Of a stretch of 64,000 bases of DNA, positions 59,391-64,000 are shown one piece after another. Under the pieces are notes generated by a model. That model saw only the letters and a list, made by a program, of their open reading frames with translations. It did not search any database and was not told the DNA's origin. The first letter of the stretch is position 1, and each line of letters opens with the position of its first letter. A program made the position numbers and the translations under genes. The stretch spans positions 216,711 to 280,710 of the forward strand of contig NZ_CP049160.1 in assembly GCF_011493005.1 (NCBI RefSeq), given 5' to 3'. The stretch comes from Caballeronia sp. SBC1 (lineage in GTDB: Bacteria > Pseudomonadota > Gammaproteobacteria > Burkholderiales > Burkholderiaceae).

Positions 59391-59553
59391 AAAGTAAGGT
59401 TTCCCGGACGGGCAGACCTAGCGACGGAAATGTAGAAGCAAAAATAAATCGAACTCTCACTAAAAGGTATTATTAACCACAAGAAGGTTTTGAATTTATT
59501 CTCTTGTATGCCCTGTCGCTTTCAGCGCACTTGCCTCGTTCCGATCTTCAGCC

Positions 59554-61872
59554 ATGGACGAAATCGTTGGTCGCCTTGCCTCCGTCACTGCCTACAACGG
59601 CAAGTGGGCACGTGCGAGCGTCCGGTTGGCTGACGGCACGGTTGTAAACTGCGTCGGCGAGGCACTCATAGGCCTTGTGGAAGGCAACGACTACAAACTG
59701 TCAGGGCGACATCGTGCTCATGAGCGGTACGGGGTCCAGCTCGAGGTTCGCGTGGCGCAACTCGAGGTTCCCCAGGATGAGAACGCACTATGTCGCTATC
59801 TGCGGAAAAACTATGCGGGCTGCGGCCAGAAGACAGCGGCAAAGTTTGTCGAATGGGCGAAAGGGACGCCGGGCGGCCTTGACGCGCTGCGTGAGCAATT
59901 GATCTCGAATCCCGCGGCAGTGGACTTTAGTGCTGTTACACGACGCGCGGTGAAGATGTCGGCCAACGACGGACCGGAAGTGCTGATATACCGGAATCTG
60001 TCGCTTAGGCTCGGCGCAAGTGGCGTACGTGACTATCTTTTGCGACGTCTCGCCGCCTGGCTATTCGAGCGGGTCGGAACGCTGGATGATCCAGTGTCGT
60101 CGTCCTGGGGACGCCTTTCGGCCAACCCATACGCCCCGATTCGTTCGCTTGACGGTTACGGTTTTGCTACCGCTGACGGAATTGCCCGATACCTGTCCTT
60201 CCCGGCGAGTCATCCCTACCGGCTCGGCGCACTCGCCACTCACGCCCTCCGTGAGGGCTGTGAGAGTGGTGGTCATACTTTCCTGACGGATCTTGAAATG
60301 GAGGCGCGCATCGCGCGTCATGATCCGTCTGTGAGGGCAAGTGATGCCGTCCGTGCAGCGATCGACAACGGGGAACCCATTGTCGCAAGTGACGAGGCCT
60401 ATTACCCGCTAGGGCTATACAACTGCGAAGTCGCCCTGGCCGGGCATCTTGGGCGCCGTCTCGCAGGGACAGCGACGCCTATCACGACCTTGTCGCCAGA
60501 GCGGCTCGCCCACGAAGTGAGCATGGCCGAGTGGAGTATGGGCGAAACATTCAGGCTCGATGCCAGCCAGGTCGCGGCCGTTATTTGGTTGCTGACGTCG
60601 ACTTGCACAGTGCACACCCTCACGGCGGGTCCGGGGTGTGGAAAGACGGCGTTGATGGAGGTTTGTGTACAGGTGATTTGCGCACTGGGCGCCGGCCAGC
60701 GAATAGTGTTTTGCGCGCCGACCGGAAAAGCTGCAAAGGTGCTTGGCGCCCGGGTAAAACGGCTAGGTATGACATCGGCGACCGTTCACGCGACGCTAGG
60801 CGTAGAGGCGGACGGGTTTCACTACAACGAAGAGAACCCACTGCCGGCGGATATCGTCATTGCCGACGAGTCGTCCATGAATGACCTTGCACTCACCCGG
60901 GCTCTTTTCGATGCGCTGCCGCCGGGTTCGCACATCGTCCTACTCGGTGATCGGGACCAGTTGGCCTCTGTTGGTCCTGGTCAGATACTTTCGGACATGC
61001 TCGAGCTCGAGGCCGACCATCGTACCCTTTCGACTACCCACCGGAATGACGGGGGAATTCTCGATGTCGTGGAGCAGGCCCGTGCAGGTCGATGCGACTG
61101 CGTCGGACGGCCGGATGTCCGGTTTTCGCACGGTTTGCCTTCCGCTGATGCCACGAGTATGGGACGGGTGATCGGCGTTTTCCTGCGCGCCGTCGGACGG
61201 TGTGGCATCGAGAACGTGGGGCTCCTGATGGGTGCGCGACGCGGCGACGCCAAGGTGCCGGGCTGGAACGTGACGTACATGAACGAGGTGCTACGGGAGC
61301 ACATCAATCCTGGCGGCAGGCGTGTACCCGGGACCATCCTGAAACTCGGCGACCGGGTGATGATTAGGCAAAACCTTCGTCTCGAACAGGGCGAAGATGC
61401 AAACGGCAAGCTGCGTTTCGAGCAGGTTGTCAATGGTGACACAGGCCGACTGGTCGAGTGCCAAATGGACTCAACTGGCCGCGCAGTCGCTCATCTGCTG
61501 ATCGAATTGGATGACGGGCGGGAGATCCGGTTTCCCGGGGCGGGGCTGGAGGCGTTGGTGCTTGCCTACGCTTTGACTGTACACGCGGCTCAGGGCTCCG
61601 AGTACCAGGAGGTCATATTCGTCTGTACTGACGGCATGCCCGGGTTCATGCATAGAGGCATTGTCTACACGGCGCTGTCGCGCGCGCGTGAGCGTCTGGC
61701 GGTATTCGCAGATGACGACGTCTTGCGCCGCGTGTGCGCGCGTCCTATCCCTCGAAGAAACTCCAGGCTCGTCCAGCGTGCGTGTCACGCGGGTGCGTCA
61801 GTGCGTCGGGACCGCGTGACCAATAATTCGGAGCGAGCATGTGTCGGTTCGGTATCGAAGTCGCATTTTTAG
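59554..61872 (+). CDS. RecD2-like DNA helicase
   Basis: 772 residues. N-terminal OB/SH3-like and RecD2 N-terminal helical part (YLRKNYAGCGQKTAAKFVEW, YGFATADGIARYL), then superfamily 1B motifs: Walker A TAGPGCGKTALME near 356-368, FCAPTGKAAKVL, Walker B IVIADESSMND, VLLGDRDQLASVGPGQIL, STTHRND, and the C-terminal AYALTVHAAQGSEYQEVIFV and VYTALSRARERL. Probably unwinds DNA during transfer, supplying the activity missing from the relaxase, or acts in plasmid maintenance. The last 40 residues after motif VI look like an unrelated tail. Confidence 0.93.
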   Translation: MDEIVGRLASVTAYNGKWARASVRLADGTVVNCVGEALIGLVEGNDYKLSGRHRAHERYGVQLEVRVAQLEVPQDENALCRYLRKNYAGCGQKTAAKFVEWAKGTPGGLDALREQLISNPAAVDFSAVTRRAVKMSANDGPEVLIYRNLSLRLGASGVRDYLLRRLAAWLFERVGTLDDPVSSSWGRLSANPYAPIRSLDGYGFATADGIARYLSFPASHPYRLGALATHALREGCESGGHTFLTDLEMEARIARHDPSVRASDAVRAAIDNGEPIVASDEAYYPLGLYNCEVALAGHLGRRLAGTATPITTLSPERLAHEVSMAEWSMGETFRLDASQVAAVIWLLTSTCTVHTLTAGPGCGKTALMEVCVQVICALGAGQRIVFCAPTGKAAKVLGARVKRLGMTSATVHATLGVEADGFHYNEENPLPADIVIADESSMNDLALTRALFDALPPGSHIVLLGDRDQLASVGPGQILSDMLELEADHRTLSTTHRNDGGILDVVEQARAGRCDCVGRPDVRFSHGLPSADATSMGRVIGVFLRAVGRCGIENVGLLMGARRGDAKVPGWNVTYMNEVLREHINPGGRRVPGTILKLGDRVMIRQNLRLEQGEDANGKLRFEQVVNGDTGRLVECQMDSTGRAVAHLLIELDDGREIRFPGAGLEALVLAYALTVHAAQGSEYQEVIFVCTDGMPGFMHRGIVYTALSRARERLAVFADDDVLRRVCARPIPRRNSRLVQRACHAGASVRRDRVTNNSERACVGSVSKSHF

Positions 61873-61895
61873 GTTGTTTCTTATCGGGAGTCTGA

Positions 61896-62156
61896 ATGAA
61901 AAACGAGATGCGGCGTTGGCGTCGCTCACGCGCCGGCCAGTGGACGATGGTCGCTGGTATCGCCTACGTGGTGTTCCGCTGGTATCAGGATCTGCGCAGC
62001 GCTTCGACGCAAGCATGGCTGGTTGCACACGGGTCTGATGGAGGTTGGACGGCAGTGTTCTTGATGGGCGTCCTGGTTGGCACCGTGGTAGGGACCTGCG
62101 TTGGTCCGTTGCTGCTCGAGGCCATAGGAGTTCGCAAGATGCAGGCTGGCAGGTGA
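61896..62156 (+). CDS. Small two-pass membrane protein
   Basis: 86 residues: basic N-terminus (RRWRRSRAGQW), hydrophobic TMVAGIAYVVFRW and AVFLMGVLVGTVVGTCVG. Unrecognised. Confidence 0.55.
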   Translation: MKNEMRRWRRSRAGQWTMVAGIAYVVFRWYQDLRSASTQAWLVAHGSDGGWTAVFLMGVLVGTVVGTCVGPLLLEAIGVRKMQAGR

Positions 62157-62294
62157 GTGTCGAGATGCAGTGAATACCGGATATCCGGTATCGGATTTAA
62201 GGTTTGAACCAGTGGCGAGGGTTTAATCGTCAACATTTTTTAATATTGGCCTCCGCCTGACGGAGCCGATCTAAAGCATGGTGGTCACTCTGAC

Positions 62295-62549
62295 ATGAGG
62301 TCCGACATGGAAGCAGCAAGAACGGCCGTAGATAACGTGGGGTTTGACGTGGACGACGTCCGCGTAGCGATCGCCTACTGGATGAAGCGAGAGCCGTGCA
62401 CGGACGGCTTTTCGCTTAGCAGGACAGTGAGTCGACTCGCAGAAGTTTATGGAGAGATGATCGCCAACGGTGCGAATTTCGTCGCGTTGGAGAAGGTGCC
62501 GGAGGAAACCCGCGGCTACCTGCGCCAGGCCGGCGTTACCGAGAAATGA
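62295..62549 (+). CDS. DUF3717-like small protein
   Basis: 84 residues. VDDVRVAIAYWMKREPCTDG then RLAEVYGEMIANGANFVALE fits the DUF3717 layout common in Burkholderia plasmids and genomes. The stop overlaps the next start (ATGA). Confidence 0.6.
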   Translation: MRSDMEAARTAVDNVGFDVDDVRVAIAYWMKREPCTDGFSLSRTVSRLAEVYGEMIANGANFVALEKVPEETRGYLRQAGVTEK

Positions 62550-62761
62550 AGCCTGCGTGGAGCCGCGTTCAGCTCCGCGTGAGCGGTTGGAGCGGACCAG
62601 GTCCAGTCGGCGGCGACGAGGTGCTTACGGGAACGGGGCGTCGCTATCAGATCGTGGAAGTGAAGGCCAAAGCGGTGGTCTGTCTGGTGTTACCGCGCGA
62701 TGCGCCCGTTCAAGGACAGGTGTTCAACTGGGTTTGGGACCGGCGTGGCGCGAAGCGATAA
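62546..62761 (+). CDS. Hypothetical small basic protein
   Basis: 71 residues, beta-rich (RYQIVEVKAKAVVCLVLP). Coupled to the DUF3717-like gene. Unrecognised. Confidence 0.55.
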   Translation: MKPAWSRVQLRVSGWSGPGPVGGDEVLTGTGRRYQIVEVKAKAVVCLVLPRDAPVQGQVFNWVWDRRGAKR

Positions 62762-62786
62762 ATAAGTACAGCAAGGACAGGTAAGC

Positions 62787-62969
62787 ATGGAATTTGAAAA
62801 TTCATACAAGGGCTCGGGCAACGACTCGAACGGCTGCCGTCGCGGCATGGCGTTGTACGACATTCTCGAACGGCAAATGGCCCTCTTCCCGGATCTGTTT
62901 CGTAGCTATGAAAAAGCCGCGATCGCGGCCATTGAGAAGATTCGCACCCGCGGAACGACGTCACAATAG
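62787..62969 (+). CDS. Hypothetical small protein
   Basis: 60 residues, helical C-terminus (LFRSYEKAAIAAIEKIRTRG). AGGTAAGC precedes the ATG. Unrecognised. Confidence 0.5.
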   Translation: MEFENSYKGSGNDSNGCRRGMALYDILERQMALFPDLFRSYEKAAIAAIEKIRTRGTTSQ

Positions 62970-63286
62970 CCGAGGGACACAGAGTGCCAAAGCTTCAGCA
63001 TCGCAGCATCAGGTGGCCGGCCGAGATATTAGAAGGCTCTACAAGCGCCCTACCAGAAAAGAGCTCGCGACACCGCTTTGAGGTGTCGCGAGCTCTTTTG
63101 CGCGTTTGAAGCAGTTGAGACCTCAGTGTGTCCCGTGTGGGTTTCCGATTTGCCGCCGGCGCAGATGAACCGGTTAATAGTAAGCGCGAGCTCGCGGTAG
63201 CCGCGCAACGCCTGCACACAGCCGTCAAAAAAGCTGTTCCATACGTTGAAAACGAAGTTCACTATGGCCTCTCTCTCTCGAGAGTC
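62970..63286. other. Intergenic stretch carrying a bidirectional terminator
   Basis: No gene supported. A long hairpin at 63057-63099 dominates the region. Confidence 0.5.
63057..63099. terminator. Bidirectional rho-independent terminator
   Basis: Fourteen-base perfect stem (63061-63074/63082-63095) flanked by AAAA and TTTT, placed between the + strand small genes and the minus-strand membrane protein. Confidence 0.92.
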
Positions 63287-63589
63287 TCAGGACGATTGTG
63301 CGCCAGCGCCTACGTCAAGCTTCTCCTCGGCGGACTTGCGGCTTTCCAAGAGGACGTGGTTTGCACCTCGAGCGACAAGAATACCGAATACAACGAGGTC
63401 GCAGACCATCAGCAGCCATTCAGCGAGGCTAAATACATAGCCCGTGGCTGGGTCCATTCCGCAGCTTAGGAGCCGTTGGCGTACGGTATCCACGACGGCG
63501 GCGATTAACATCACGCCAAGGAGAACTGCGCCGTTGGTACCGACCTGGCGGAGAAAGGCCGCAGGGCTGTGTTTGATAGTTTTGTTCAT
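63287..63589 (-). CDS. Small membrane protein
   Basis: 100 residues from the ATG at 63589 with GGAAG five bases upstream; the longer frame to 63832 has no coding character. Two hydrophobic segments (GAVLLGVMLIAAVVD, VFSLAEWLLMVCDLVVFGILV). Unrecognised. Confidence 0.65.
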   Translation of the reverse strand: MNKTIKHSPAAFLRQVGTNGAVLLGVMLIAAVVDTVRQRLLSCGMDPATGYVFSLAEWLLMVCDLVVFGILVARGANHVLLESRKSAEEKLDVGAGAQSS

Positions 63590-63712
63590 AGAGTCTTCCG
63601 GACTTTCAAAGGTGGATTCTTGGTATAGAAGATTCCAGGCAGTCGAAATCTCGAAATCTCGAAATGAACAAAATGTTGCTTCGTGCGCCGCCGCAAGTTC
63701 CATTTTCGCAAA

Positions 63713-63748
63713 GAAAAACCCACGAGAAGAAGGCTCTCCTGCGTGGGT
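63713..63748 (-). terminator. Rho-independent terminator
   Basis: Minus strand ACCCACG...CGTGGGT stem (63718-63724/63742-63748) followed by a T-run, downstream of the 63775 gene. Confidence 0.85.
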
Positions 63749-63774
63749 CGTGTGGGTGGCGGTACCGAGACCGC

Positions 63775-63999
63775 TTACGTTCTCTTCACGAACGTGGTGA
63801 CGGCTTCGTGAGGGTAAAACGTTGCTTTCCATGAGTCGCCCTGGCGGCTACTGCGGTCGATCAGTACAAACTGAATATCTCCGTCGAGACAATTGGGATG
63901 GAGATCGTCCAGACCGTCTTCGTCCCGAACCTGCAACTCCAGTTCACCGCCGTACATGATGGCGATGTATGCCTTTCCCGCGGCACGCTCGCCCCTCAC
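63775..63999 (-). CDS. Hypothetical protein, possibly truncated by the window end
   Basis: 74 residues in the window. AYIAIMYGGELELQVRDED and IQFVLIDRSSRQGDSWKATF. It may begin at the GTG at 63999 or upstream beyond the window. Unrecognised. Confidence 0.5.
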   Translation of the reverse strand: MRGERAAGKAYIAIMYGGELELQVRDEDGLDDLHPNCLDGDIQFVLIDRSSRQGDSWKATFYPHEAVTTFVKRT

Positions 64000-64000
64000 T

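Noticed and set aside
1..64000. CRISPR array, tRNA or rRNA genes
   Set aside because: No regularly spaced repeats and no tRNA or rRNA signatures were seen by eye on either strand.

Overview
The window looks like part of a large conjugative plasmid or integrative element from a Burkholderia/Paraburkholderia-type betaproteobacterium. It is GC-rich with strong G/C preference at third codon positions, and plasmid backbone genes dominate. There are no ribosomal, tRNA or core metabolic genes. No replication initiator or ParA/ParB pair was recognised, so the basic replicon is probably outside the window.

Layout. 0-5.6 kb: leading-region-type small genes (DUF2591-like protein, SRAP-domain protein, a possibly LexA-controlled gene, small membrane proteins, two genes with a shared 5' leader, two HTH regulators) and a non-coding stretch rich in inverted repeats at 4.16-4.32 kb. 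5.8-11.7 kb: a mobilisation/DNA-processing block on the + strand (OB-fold ssDNA-binding-like protein, topoisomerase III with four zinc ribbons, MobH/HD-type relaxase candidate). 11.7-30.5 kb: a long chain of mostly overlapping minus-strand genes for an F-type (MPF_F) type IV secretion system: TraL, TraE, TraK, TraB, TraV, pilin, TraC, TrbI, S26 peptidase, TrbC-TraW fusion and TraU. With them are a lytic transglycosylase, a GspE/PilB-like ATPase and two thioredoxin-fold proteins. TraF and TraH are divergent on the + strand (30.7-33.2 kb), followed by a frameshifted copy of the traH 3' end.

33-54.9 kb is accessory DNA: a VapBC-type toxin-antitoxin pair with a clear promoter/operator, many small unrecognised genes, an IS30-family element (about 41.86-42.97 kb), a four-gene coupled operon ending in a repeated-domain regulator, a second IS of ISNCY type (about 47.90-49.49 kb), and two more genes carrying the shared leader. 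55.1-61.9 kb returns to transfer functions: VirD4/TraD coupling protein, a RecD-like helicase and associated proteins. 61.9-64 kb holds small plasmid genes.

Working together, the relaxase, OB-fold protein, topoisomerase III and RecD-like helicase would process the DNA. TraD would pass it to the envelope-spanning F-type channel (TraB/K/V core, TraE/L and pilin, TraC ATPase, TraU/W/F/H/TrbC/TrbI pilus assembly), with thiol-disulfide proteins and a transglycosylase helping assembly. The most unusual observation is a conserved structured leader, GUUCA-(GC hairpin)-CUUAC-AGGAG, present five times in front of unrelated genes with compensating base changes in the stem. Most of these genes also end in one family of terminator hairpin.
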